Origin: Isochrysis galbana | Taxonomy: Eukaryota; Haptophyta; Isochrysidales; Isochrysidaceae | Assembly: GCA_018136815.1 (NCBI GenBank) | Contig: CM030931.1 | Span: 5,834,148-5,898,147 of the forward strand | Reading direction: 5' to 3' | DNA length: 64,000 nt | Shown: piece by piece, positions 41,207-51,529 of the stretch | How the letters are laid out: each line of letters starts with the position of its first letter | How positions within the stretch are numbered: the first letter of the stretch is position 1 | Translations under genes and position numbers: made by a program | Notes under the pieces: model-generated | What the model saw: only the letters and a program-made list of their open reading frames with translations | Told to the model about the DNA's origin: nothing | Databases searched by the model: none

Positions 41207-41628
41207 GATTGTTGGCGCGTCGCCATGCGGCGCGCCATGGCCTGCTCTCAGAGGTCCTTTGGGGGCTTCCAGAGGGCCAGCAAGGGCAGCTCAGGGGGCA
41301 GTGGAGGCTGGGGCTCAGCCCCTGGCCCCCCCTACCTCTCCCACGCTCGCCTCGCTGGCCATGGGAGCCGCCTTGAGGCCCCTGTATGCCTGACGACCAG
41401 GGATGGGGGGGGAGTCAGCTCGAGGGCAGGCCCCGTATGGGCCTGGGAGTGCGGCTCGCGACCCGCGCCCACTAGGGGTATGGCTGGGCTGAATTGATGA
41501 GTGCCCTGCCCCTGCCAGAGGGCAGGGGCTGGGGTTGAATGTTGAATGTACGGGCCCACCCCGGGGGGTGTCCGCGATGGAGAGAGGGGGGCGCAAGGCC
41601 CCCGTTGTCCCCCACTTATAAAAGTAGG
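41207..41628 (-). mobile_element. Hairpin-headed element, MGASRPP family, start codon lost
   Basis: Head hairpin at 41611-41628 (CCTACTT, loop TTAT, AAGTGGG on the minus strand). The expected ATG reads ACG. The body matches 20570-21015 and 53290-53690 through GGCAGGGGC, GTCTGGCGACC-like and GCTCTCAGAGG blocks, and ends at GGCGACGCGCC beside the lectin fragment. Confidence 0.85.
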
Positions 41629-42431
41629 TTTTGCCGGTCACTCACGACTCACTAGGGGGGTGCGGAGGGTACCACAATCTCGCTAATGGGCAAACGAGAA
41701 ACGAGAACCTAAGTTAGCTCCAAATATATCTGTTTGAGAGATCACAGCAAAAAATTCCGGGGTCCTCCGGCAAATTTTTGGAAAAATGTACTCAATTTCA
41801 GGCCTCCGACAATCCGACAATCGCAGGGAAATTATTTCGGGCCCCCTCCGATATAATTGTATCGCGACGGCCTTCACGCGCGCCTCTCGCAGCGCATTAC
41901 GCATTACGCACTACGAAGCCATTGTCCTCACCAGCAGCAAACACGGTTGATACAGCTTGGTTCTGTACGCATTGCGCATTGCAATACAATACTTCTATGA
42001 TTTCATGGGATTGAATGTGTATACATAATTAATTATCATTATCACAATAAACTATGAACTATAAAGACGCTCAACGCTAAAATCGCCAAAGGCACAACTT
42101 CATTCCGTCATTCCGTCCCAGATTCGACGGATCGCGGATCGCGACCTTACACCTTACACCCGCGATGTAGTGTTGCCTTGTTGTAGATAATCGCTATGAG
42201 GGAAAAAAAAACTTCATAATATTCTTACCTCAAATGCGGCCATGGACCCACTATTTTCACGTAGCATGTAGTAGTACTGCCAATCGTGCCCCACGAAATG
42301 GGAGGTAAGTCTGTGCCGAATCCGGAACCCACACATACTTCGTGAAGCACACTTCTATAAAGTACAATACAATACCATTCCTTGCCCCTCCTCCGACGGC
42401 TAGTTTAACCCGATCGTCGCGCGTCGGCGAG
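41629..42431. other. Intergenic, AT-richer
   Basis: Nothing recognised. The block GTGGACCCACTATTTTCACG near 42245 recurs in altered form near 43732 (GTGGACCCACTACTTACACA), each with GTAGCA and TGCCAATC nearby, so flanking DNA of the DUF6816-like gene is partly duplicated. Confidence 0.4.
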
Positions 42432-43262
42432 ATGGTGCGCACCAACAGTGCTCCCTCCTTAGCCTCTCGGCGCGCTCTACTCGCCCTGGCGCCTGCGGCA
42501 ATTTTCTGGCGGACCCAGCCAGCCTCACCTGCGACCAATCTCTATTACGAACTCCTCGCACGGCTCGATGCGCCCCAGCTGGCGGAGCCGGCCGTGGCGC
42601 CGTCCGCCACCAAGCCGCCGCAGCTCCCTGGCTGGCTCGCGGGGAGCTGGCGGTGCCGCCAGACACTCCGTGCATTCGTGACACCCCAGGGTATCCAGTT
42701 TATCGGCGTCGCCGGTCGACCACTCTCTGAGGCCCAGGCCAGTGCTGCCGAGACCAGGAGCAAGATTGGCTCGCCAGTAGAGCTCGAGCTGCGCTACCTG
42801 CCCAGTGGTGACGCGGCTATCGAGGACCGGACGTTCAACACGCGCTCGCGGATCGAAGCTTTCGCTGGACGCAGCGTGGTGGCCACCAGCCGCCCTTGCG
42901 ACGAGACCGGCCAGGCTATCGCCTGCGTCGCCGTCGAGTACAAAGGGCCTGCAAACCAACAAACCCTGGTCAATTCGGCGCGGCTCGGCTTGGGTGATGG
43001 CACGCTCAAACCCTTCGCCTTGTCGGAGTTCACACGTGTTGTTTTTTCACGCAGGCTCCAGCCCGGAGATACCCGTAATTTTCCGCCCATCATTACTGAC
43101 CAAGAGACCCTGCTGCAGCTTACACCGTCCGCCGATGGAACCTTTGCGACAGGCCGGCTACGGCTCGTCTCGTACCTTCAGCCACTCAACGAACTTTATT
43201 TTGCTGCGGGGAGGCGCGCAGTTGCCATCTCAGACTACTCCTTAGAGCTGCAGAGACTATGA
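42432..43262 (+). CDS. DUF6816-like, probable thylakoid-lumen protein
   Basis: Intronless, 276 residues from the first ATG at 42432. The N-terminus MVRTNSAPSLASRRALLALA followed by a hydrophobic stretch and PASPA resembles a lumen-targeting peptide with twin arginines. The mature part shows LPGWLAGSWRCRQTLRAFVT, PVELELRYLPSGDAAIEDRT, FNTRSRIEAFAGRSVV and SEFTRVVFSRRLQPGD, and ends FAAGRRAVAISDYSLELQRL. This pattern is that of plant and algal DUF6816 proteins, small lumenal proteins of unknown function. It indicates a photosynthetic host. The assignment rests on pattern memory, not on a search. Confidence 0.7.
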   Translation: MVRTNSAPSLASRRALLALAPAAIFWRTQPASPATNLYYELLARLDAPQLAEPAVAPSATKPPQLPGWLAGSWRCRQTLRAFVTPQGIQFIGVAGRPLSEAQASAAETRSKIGSPVELELRYLPSGDAAIEDRTFNTRSRIEAFAGRSVVATSRPCDETGQAIACVAVEYKGPANQQTLVNSARLGLGDGTLKPFALSEFTRVVFSRRLQPGDTRNFPPIITDQETLLQLTPSADGTFATGRLRLVSYLQPLNELYFAAGRRAVAISDYSLELQRL

Positions 43263-43860
43263 GAATTGGATTGCACCTCAGTCGGGGAAAGGTGCAAGGG
43301 GCTAAAACGATCCCTTTTCTTGCTCGGACTTTTCATCATCGATCATCAATCATTCAACAATTCACCATGCGTCGTCAATTGTTAATATATTTGTATTTTT
43401 AACGCCATCTTAAGTATGGCCGCGGTGACTGCTCACTTTACATCCATGAAAAATTCTTGAAGATTCGGAGCTACACAGCTATAGCTATATCAATCTAGGT
43501 ACTACTACTACCACCCCCTGACTCGTCGCCCTTGCCCAGCCTCAAGCCTTTAAGAATCCCCTTGCGCTCCCTTTTCTATTTTCTACCGCTACCGCCTCCC
43601 CCCTTCTCATTCTCATAGTATTAGCTGACTGCGCCTCTATCCATGTTTGCTCTCCGTCAGATATTATAAACTTTATAATATTCTTACGACAACATAAACT
43701 TTATGTAATATTCTTACCGCACATGCGGCCGTGGACCCACTACTTACACATAGCACGTAGCATACATACGCTTTCTTTCTACACTGCCAATCCCCCGGCC
43801 CTCCCCCCCCCCCCCCCCGCCACGAGGCGGCTCCCCCCGTGCACTACTAGGGAGATTGCG
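43263..43860. other. Intergenic, AT-rich then poly-C
   Basis: No gene seen. Poly-C run at 43804-43818. Confidence 0.45.
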
Positions 43861-43869
43861 GTGAAGGGC

Positions 43870-44825
43870 TTAGATATGGTCCGGTGACCTGCGCCCCCCC
43901 CTGGTGATCCGTTCCCCCCTTTCTCCTATGCCTACCGGGCTGCCGGCTGGCGGCTGGCGGCGGCCTCGGTGGCGGGCGCGATTGGTGTTGCTGTAAGGGC
44001 GGCATGCCACGATATGGTGCATGTTGCGGCGTCCACTTGGTGAGCGGGTACCAGAATGGCCTCGTGGCGCCGCCGGTCGCGAGTCGAAGTTGGGATCTCT
44101 ATCCTTTGGCGAAGGAGAGGAGAGGCTCAGAGGCTCACTGGCGCGCTCCATCGCGTCTAACTAACTATAAAGTTAGTTGGATCTGTTGTTGTGTGAGGTT
44201 TGTGCCCATAAGGGCCACCCGGTCTCGGGCCGCGCCGCCGGGGCGGCGCTACCGTCACCAGGGTGAGTGAGGCCTCTGCCATGAGGCATGCCTTGTGGGT
44301 TGGTGCTTGCTTGCCAGGTCTGGTGTCTGGTGTGAGTCTGGTGTGGTCTGCAGCCTGCTGCCCTCCATGGGAGGGGGCAGCATGGCTGCTGAGGGTGGTG
44401 TGGCCGGGGCCACAGGCCGTGAGGCGCGACGGGGGTCGCGCACACCTGCTCGGCCTCCGCTGTGGGACGCGGCCGCTTCGCCCGCGACTGCTCCAGCTGG
44501 GCACTGGTTGGGCGCGGCGCGGCGGGGGGCGCGAAGGCCGAAGGAGAGAAGGAGAGGAGGGGAGCGCCGGCGCGCTGCGCGCTCCATGGCATTTGACAAC
44601 TGACTATAAAGTTAGTTGGGGGGGCTGGGGTTGATTGTACGGGCCCACCCCGGGGGTCGTCCGCGCTGGAGTGAGGGGGGCGCGAGGCCCCCATTGACCC
44701 CCACTTATAAAAGTAGGCTGATCCTGGTAAAGAGTAAAGAGGCGGAGAGTAGGGTAGTGAGGGCGGTGTCGGTAGGAAGGTACTAGATGCTGGTCCCTAG
44801 TAGCGTGTATAGCCCTGAATCTTTC
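43870..44825 (-). mobile_element. Three stacked hairpin heads joined to an inverted LINE tail
   Basis: Reading leftward, head one is MGASRPP (hairpin 44700-44717, ATG 44694). Head two is MERA (hairpin 44598-44617, ATG 44587). Head three is MERA (hairpin 44159-44178, ATG 44151). Stems are CCTACTT/AAGTGGG, AACTAACT/AGTCAGTT and AACTAACT/AGTTAGTT, each with loop TTAT on the minus strand. The first frame is open for 173 residues across head two. Rightward of head one, 44718-44825 is on the plus strand and ends with the LINE 3' tail TAGCCCTGAATCTTTCG (44810-44826). Confidence 0.75.
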
Positions 44826-44829
44826 GATG

Positions 44830-45367
44830 TTCTTAAGTGTACAGTGATATGCGTGCTCATACGCTTATTTTCCCAAATCTTGTCTTCAATGCTTCTAATT
44901 CTAATTCTACCGCCGGCTAGTTTAAACTAGTTCGTCGTAGTGGCTGTTAAGAGGCCAGAGTATGACAAGCGAGAGGTGAAACTGAAGTCGAGGACAACAA
45001 CATACATAGAATCGCGCTAGCCAACAATGGCCTGCAACGCGCCCGCGAACGGGAAAAGGGTTTGCACAAACAAGTGGGCAACGCGGATATCTCCATTGTG
45101 GCCGAGGTGCTTTTCTGGTCAAAAGTCAAAAGTCGAGTCAAGAACGAGGGATACTACGCAAGAGGCCGATCCGCGATCAACAAAGGCGAAAAAAATGGGA
45201 CAAGTCATCGGCGCGCTCGCGCCCCACTGCAACGGCATATCTTCCGAAAGACGAGATTGAAGGCCACGGATGCATTTGGTTCACCTTCCTCAGCACACGC
45301 TACAACGTCATAGGGGCGCGGCCAAAACATGGGACAGCCGTGGCGCACTGGCAATATCGTGTTCGCA
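44830..45367. other. Intergenic or 3' flank of the TMCO4-like gene
   Basis: A plus-strand stretch near 45080-45300 (ISIVAEVLFWSKVKSRVKNE) looks protein-like but has no recognised domain and no clear borders. Confidence 0.35.
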
Positions 45368-48300
45368 TCAATCGCATGGCAGCAGTGCCACCTCCTCGAT
45401 CACAGCAGGGATCGCAAAGTGGTAAGCATTGGCGCCTTGAGGTACATGTGTTGATGCATCAAAGTTCTCGACGTCGTGTGAATGCACGGCACCCAAACCG
45501 GAACATTTTTTGGAGAGTGGATGGTCGGTGCGGTATAGGAAGGCGAGAGCCGGATTGTCGGGAGCATACACATTGAGGATTCGCCCGCCAACAACGTAGC
45601 GAACCTGTGGAAGGCAACGTAGTGGCAGACAGGCTGTAGATGAGTCGGGAGTTGCACTGCAGTGAGCTGAGGCAGGAGGAAAGTACGTGATGCCACCTCA
45701 TAGAGGATGGTTCCGTAATGGAACTAGGCATGCCAACCTGGCGCGTCACCTGAGTCCATCTTGCAGGATTCGAAGTGATAGGTGCCGCAATGAAGAGCAC
45801 ATCTTGAACAATGCCTGAGGCTTCTGATTGAGGGAGCGTGGCCAAAATCTCAAGAGCATGCCTGCACAAGGGTTGGGGAGGACGGTGAATCCAAGCCGTT
45901 CGGCTCAGACGCGAACATGTGGATATTCAAGCGAAGCGGTGCTCGCAGCCACATTGCGGCATTCCAGCAGACCGATCAGTCGTAAGAGAGCCGGCGAGGC
46001 TCTAGCACGGCGGGAGGTGAGGGGGGGGGGGGTCCATGCGAACAGCAAGCACTCACCAAACCACTCGGGCTCCGAGTCCCACTGCCATCAAGCTGACGGG
46101 GCGCGCGCCTCCGCGCCGCGTGCGTAAAAAGGCGGCGAGTTTGCTTCCGGCAGCCCGCGCGGCGTCCATGCACGGCAGCCAAGCAGCCCTCAGCGCCAGC
46201 GCTCCGCCTACACCCGGTCGCCAACCCGTCCGCACTCCGCTGCCGAGGCTGCCAGCGGTCAAACTCTCCTTGTCCCTTACTCCTAGGGACTGCTGATGAG
46301 CCGTGAGAGCTGTGGCGAGGTTCCGAAGTTGTGGACCTCCCCACGCTAGCGACCACCACTCGCACACTTGGAAGTAGGCGGCGGCAGCCTCCCAGCAACC
46401 GCCCATGAGCGAGGCGAGCGATGCATCATCCGTTGTTGCGGCGACATCTCCCTCCATTGGAGCGAGGAGGCCGGACACGCCGATCACCAATGATGCGCCT
46501 GACCTTGGAGCTGCTCGTCGCAGGACCAATGCGCTCTCTGATGACTTGGCAGAATTCCCGTCGGCAAATCCTAGCGGAAGAATATCAGTGGCCACAAGTT
46601 CGCAAAGCAGGCGGTAGCGGAGGATGACAAAGCCACGATCTGTCCGACCGCCCCCACCGAGCGACTCTCCCATTGCTGCACTGTACGCCCTGATCGCACC
46701 GGTCACACCGGCGCCCTCAGCATCGCCGCCGCTACAGTCGAAAGACTGCACCAGCTCGTCCGCTGCAGCACACACCCGGCGCCAGCTGACGCCCAGCATC
46801 CCCGAGGCTGTGCGCAGTGCCACCGCTGAATATGCATCGAAACTCCCTTGAAGTATCATTGCGCGTGTAGGAAGCCAAGCCGCCGCCCAGCGAACGTCGG
46901 GAGTGGGGAGCTGCGAAAGCGACGCGAGGCGCAACCGCTCAGGCGCGCTTCCACCGCCATCATATATTTCGGTATCATTGTATCCAGAGGCGCCCCCGGC
47001 TGAGAAGAGCTGCTCCAGCGCCTCGGCAGCCGCATCGCGACGCAACCGTAGTGCGCGACACGCGGTGGAGAGGAATGCGCACTCCCAGTTGGCTGCCGCT
47101 GAATTCCCATCGCGCAATGCAGCGGTGGGATAGGAGTTGCTACCCTGCGTAGTGCTGCCTTGTACTTGGGGACGTAAGGAGCGCGTCGTGCGCAGGGCAC
47201 TGATGTAGACGGTGGCGGCAGCACGAGCCTGGGAATCGCTTAAACGTGCCGATTCCCACGAGGAGGGCGCCTTGGAGGTTGCCTCGTGCGATCCATCGGC
47301 TGCGCCGGACGCGAACAATGAAGCGGCTCGCCCACCCTGCGCCGGCTTCACACGTCCATCTTGACCACGCACCGAAAGCGCTCGGAGCGAGGATTGTGAC
47401 GATGCCAGCATAGCAGTAGAGCAGTTATCTGGTGCTTTCATGGCCTTGGTGGTGCTCGAAATTGGGGCGCCGCCTCGATCAAAATTTTCCTGAGGACGAA
47501 TGACCCGACACCGAGGGACATCGAGGTCGGGTGCCGTGAGCACTCCATGAGTGCATGTCGACGGACGAGCACAAACCGACGTCGACACAGGAGTCCGCTG
47601 GTGCTCGCGCCCGTCGCGTTGGCAAGCGCTGGCTGCTTGGCGGTCCTCAGTATCTGCAGGGATGGCGGGTGAGCTTGACGTGCTCCGCTCCGACAACGAT
47701 GCCTGGTCCACTAAAGGCGCATCTCGCTCCGAGCTCCGCTGGGACGTCCCATCCGGCTCGGGCTGTTGGTTGTCGGCGTCAATGCCTCGGACCATCTTGC
47801 CACCAGCGGCATCGGCCTGGCCGCTTGCATCGCAAAAGCCTCCGGCTCCGCGAGCGACCACATCGCTCCGGCTGCTTTGTAAGCGCCCCGCGGCGCCCGA
47901 CTTGGGCCGCGTCAGCGCTTCCAACCATCCCGCAAGCTCGGAGGCCTTGTTGCGGTCGGCTTGCCCATTCAAAGGTGCAGCGCTAATAGTAGGCCACAAG
48001 TCTGCGGACTGTGAGAAGTCCTGCGACCCACGAGCAGCAGCACTTGCCTCAGAATGCCCACCGAATGGCGGCATCTCAGCTGTGCAAGTGCACGTTGGTG
48101 CGCTCGCATTGCCGACCCCAGCTTTGGAGGGGTCTAAGTCGGCACCCGAGGTGGTGCCGGATTGCGCTGGGTGCGCTATACCGGCGGCAATGGTCGTAAG
48201 CGGAATAGGAAGCGGTGCGGGAGGGACGAGGGGCGATTCGATAATGGCTTGAGTAGGGGGTCGCCGCCTGCTGGTTAGCCGGCCATGATGGCGGGGCGTA

Positions 48301-50063
48301 TGGCTGATCGGTGTGACGGCTGCATGCCGGGATGTAGGAGGAGCGAACGTTGCCGCCACTGTGGCGGCTCCGGGTAAGCGAGGTGGCGCTAGAGACGCTG
48401 CTCCTGCCGGGTGCGCATGGGTCGCCTTAGCTGCAGCAAATTCCACCGCCCGGTGCACTGCGGAAGCAATTATGCCAGGAATCCCCTCATCTCGGCCATC
48501 GAGCAATGCGGTGGCGCTATCTAGTACCCAAGCGCCATGCCCCGTCTCCGTGCCCACGAGCGAGGGGTTCGCTCCAGCATCTCGTGTCGGCGCGCCGTCA
48601 AGCCGTAGGTTTCCTGCCGTAGGCGCGTATCCACTCGCGGTATTGTCGCAGCCGCAGTCGTCGCGAGCGCTGCTCCTCTCTTCCGTACACAGACCGGCCG
48701 CTCCAGTCGCATTCATCTCGATCACTGCACCATCTTCAAGAGCCCCTCGAACTCTGAGTGTCGTCATTGACGCGGGGTCAAACGGGACATATGCGGGCTC
48801 CTCCTCATCTCCGCCGCTAGCAAAAGGCCCGGCGCCAAAGTGAGCTTCCATCGCGTCCTGCATTTCAGAACCCCCCGGACCTCTTGACCTGCCATCCGCA
48901 CTCCCAAGCATGCCGGCTCCGCAAGACGCAACAATGCTCTCACCATCCTCTCGCACAGGACCGCGTCCGACAGCTCGCTTCTCGCGACCGCGGCCAGCTG
49001 CCAACTGAAACGGCGAGCGAGCGACGAGTTGCAAGAAATGTGCAAAGAGATCGGGCTCCCCCTTAACCCCTATGCCAGGCGGCGAGTGGTCGCCCACCTG
49101 CCACGCCACCGTAGCCTCGGCAGGTGTACCTGATGGAAGTGGGGTGGCTGGCTGACGCAGCACGGTGTGCGACAGAGCGTTCGAGGAGCAAGTCGTTGGC
49201 GGCGGCATGCCTACGTGAAGGGCTGTCGCGAGGGAGTGTCTGGCGGCACTAGGCGCCCGTGCACAGGGGGTGTCGCCCTCCGCATCGGCGCCGCCCTCCA
49301 CAGGTGGCCCATCTGTTGTAGCAGAGCTATCGTCGCGCGTTGCCTCCATAGCGTCCGCTCGCTCGCTGACCGACGGCAACGGCGCCGCGGCGTCTCCTTC
49401 CTTCAGATCCATTTCGCCCCTCGCCGCTGCCGCCGATTCCGGAAGCGTGAAAGCGACATGCTGCAGCGGCTCAAGCAGTGCAAGCAGCAGCTCGCGCTCG
49501 TCCGCAATTGCCAACAAGGCGTGCTCCGAAAACGCGCCTGGAAGTGCCTCGGCGAGTGCGGCGAGCCACGCGCCGGCCGATCTACGCGCGAGTGCAAGGC
49601 AGAGCCACAGCCTTGCCGCGTAGAGCTCTGCTACCTCGCCGCTCACGCGCGCCGGTGGCGGTGCGCCATCAGTGCCGTTGTGCTCTGTCGCCAGGTGCTT
49701 CTCAACGAGAATTTTTGCGAGGTTGAATGCCTCGACAGCAGCTCTCGCCGCGGGCGCGTGCTTTCGCGCGAGTAGCACGAGTGCATTGTAGAGCAGGCAT
49801 GGCCGGCGCAGAGCCACCAGCGGAGGCGCCATTCCGTGCTCAGCAGCCGCCTGCAGAGAGAGAACGAGACGGCGGCCGAGAGTGCCTTCGCAGCGCACTG
49901 CAGGCTGTGCGCCCAGCCCGGCCTCGAGGACGGGTCGGAGCGCGAGGCGCACACCATCGAGCAGTGCCGCTCGCTCCGCTGCGAGCGCTCCTGCGCTTGC
50001 GTACACCGAGAAGGTCCCTTCGCCCTCGAGAGAGACGCTCGACAGCAGCGCCGACGCCCACAT
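45368..50063 (-). CDS. TMCO4/DUF726-like protein with a very long N-terminal region
   Basis: Exons 46057-50063, 45750-45861 and 45368-45604 join in frame (TG|G, then phase 0; GT-AG) to 1451 residues. The DUF726 alpha/beta-hydrolase-like domain is C-terminal: SGASLVIGVSGLLAPMEGDV, RPVSLMAVGLGARVVWHALE, GIVQDVLFIAAPITSNPARW and RYVVGGRILNVYAPDNPALA, then DVENFDASTHVPQGA. Family members (TMCO4, yeast YFL034W) have a Ser nucleophile in G-F-S-L-G-A-R; here that position is Gly (AVGLGAR). Upstream helices (about residues 1015-1190) fit the helical region before the hydrolase fold. Residues 1-1000 are mostly disordered and Ala/Ser/Gly-rich, except a helical N-terminus (residues 1-220). Confidence 0.85.
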
Positions 50064-50541
50064 CGCGCCGCACCTTCCTCTCCTTTCCTCTCCCTAGATT
50101 TCGATACCCTCTACTCTTTCTACTTTAGAGTGGACCTCTCTCTATGGAGTACATACTCGAGAGGCTGCCGCTGCATGGATAAGCCCTATTTCTATGGGGT
50201 GAAATAAATGTTGACCCTTAGACATTTAGAGGTCCCTCCAATAGGGGGGAAAGTTGCCCCCTGTGATGTCTTGCGCCGACATGCAGCTTTTTTTGAAAAT
50301 GTTTGAGGTGGTGACTCACAACCTACTTTTTAGATTTTTAGAAGTAGGGGTCAATGGGGGCCTCGCGCCCCCCTCCCCCTCCCTCCATCCTCCATCCTCC
50401 ATCGCAGACAAACGATAGGGTCATGGAGCGCGCGCCGCCGCCCGCTCTCGCTGCCGCTGCCCTCGCCATGATGGACGAAGAGCTCACGGACACGCCGCTG
50501 TCGCCGAAGCGACCGCGCCACAGGACGACCCCCCCAGTCAG

Positions 50542-51477
50542 GTGGGCACAGGAGCCGGCGGGCCGCGCCCGCGTAGCACCATGAACGACGCGTGCAAAGC
50601 CGACATGCTGGCACCAGCCAGCAGCCAACACACACCCAGCACAATCCACAGCCACACCAGCCACAGAACACCAGAGGGACGAACCCACAGGGAAGGCCCC
50701 CGGGCCGGGACCCTACACAGCCGCGTTACCGCCCTCGTGCTCCGGCGCGAGGGGCCGGCCCGGCGCCATACAAGACAGGACCCCATTGGGGAAATGTCGC
50801 ATCAAAGCAGACATTGGGACATGGAACAGTTTTGGACCCACACCTGGGGAGACAGCGGCAACAGGGAGGACGACACCGGGGAGATACCCCCCAGTGACGC
50901 CGAGAGACAGGCGGACGACCGCGCCCCGGGCGCTGGAAAGACTAGCAAGACACCGGGCCCAGTGGCCCAACACAACCAGCACAAACACGACTTTGGGCCA
51001 ACACAACAGGCACCTCGCACAAAACTCGCGAGAGGGATTGACAGCGAGATGGACGCACTGAGTCAATTGGACCCTAGAGAAGCAAAACTGGGCAGAGGAC
51101 TGACTTTGCCTCCCCCCACGGCCACACAGGTGGCCCTCCTCGACGAAGACCTCGAGCCCGAGCTCCAGGAAGAGGCTGAGTTTCCAGATTCCCACAAAAT
51201 TGTCATCAACTTCACGGCGTACGAGAAGGGACAAAAGGCTAAAGACGAAGAGATTCTAGGCGCCATTGTTGCGCATCTCAACAAACTGGAAGGCGTCGAT
51301 CTGGAACCTGACTTTCTTTCCAAAAGCGCCTCCGGCCCATGGGAGATAATGGTTACGGCGGATTGCGCGAATCAATTTCGCGAGATGTTCAAAGACGTAG
51401 CTGACTTTCGCAAGGCGGGCATCTTGTGCCCAATAGCGGTCAAGTACCAAACTCTCGGCGCTAAACAACATCCGTGA
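50542..51477 (+). CDS. ORF1 of the LINE-like element
   Basis: About 300 residues; the likely start is ATG 50581 (MNDACKADML). The first 150 residues are Pro/Thr/His/Arg-rich and polar. The C-terminal part is ordered: MDALSQLDPREAKLGRGLTL, ATQVALLDEDLEPELQEEAE, DSHKIVINFTAYEKGQKAKD and SASGPWEIMVTADCANQFRE. The LNKLEGVDLEPDFL and KYQTLG segments suggest an RRM-like fold as in some LINE ORF1p, but this is inference. A related fragment lies at 63750-63936. It overlaps the end of the MERA frame (stop at 50584). Confidence 0.6.
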   Translation: MGTGAGGPRPRSTMNDACKADMLAPASSQHTPSTIHSHTSHRTPEGRTHREGPRAGTLHSRVTALVLRREGPARRHTRQDPIGEMSHQSRHWDMEQFWTHTWGDSGNREDDTGEIPPSDAERQADDRAPGAGKTSKTPGPVAQHNQHKHDFGPTQQAPRTKLARGIDSEMDALSQLDPREAKLGRGLTLPPPTATQVALLDEDLEPELQEEAEFPDSHKIVINFTAYEKGQKAKDEEILGAIVAHLNKLEGVDLEPDFLSKSASGPWEIMVTADCANQFREMFKDVADFRKAGILCPIAVKYQTLGAKQHP

Positions 51478-51529
51478 ACTAAAACTCACATCATTAAAAG
51501 TAAGTAGAGAAGGAGCACTCTCACAACCC

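Noticed and set aside
47551-48252. A 233-residue plus-strand frame antisense to the TMCO4-like exon
   Set aside because: It is the complement of a GC-rich, Ala/Ser-coding exon, where antisense frames stay open by composition. No domain is visible.
50322-50425. HDV-like or hammerhead ribozyme at the LINE 5' end
   Set aside because: The head is a single short stem-loop. The required pseudoknot or three-stem core with conserved catalytic bases is absent.
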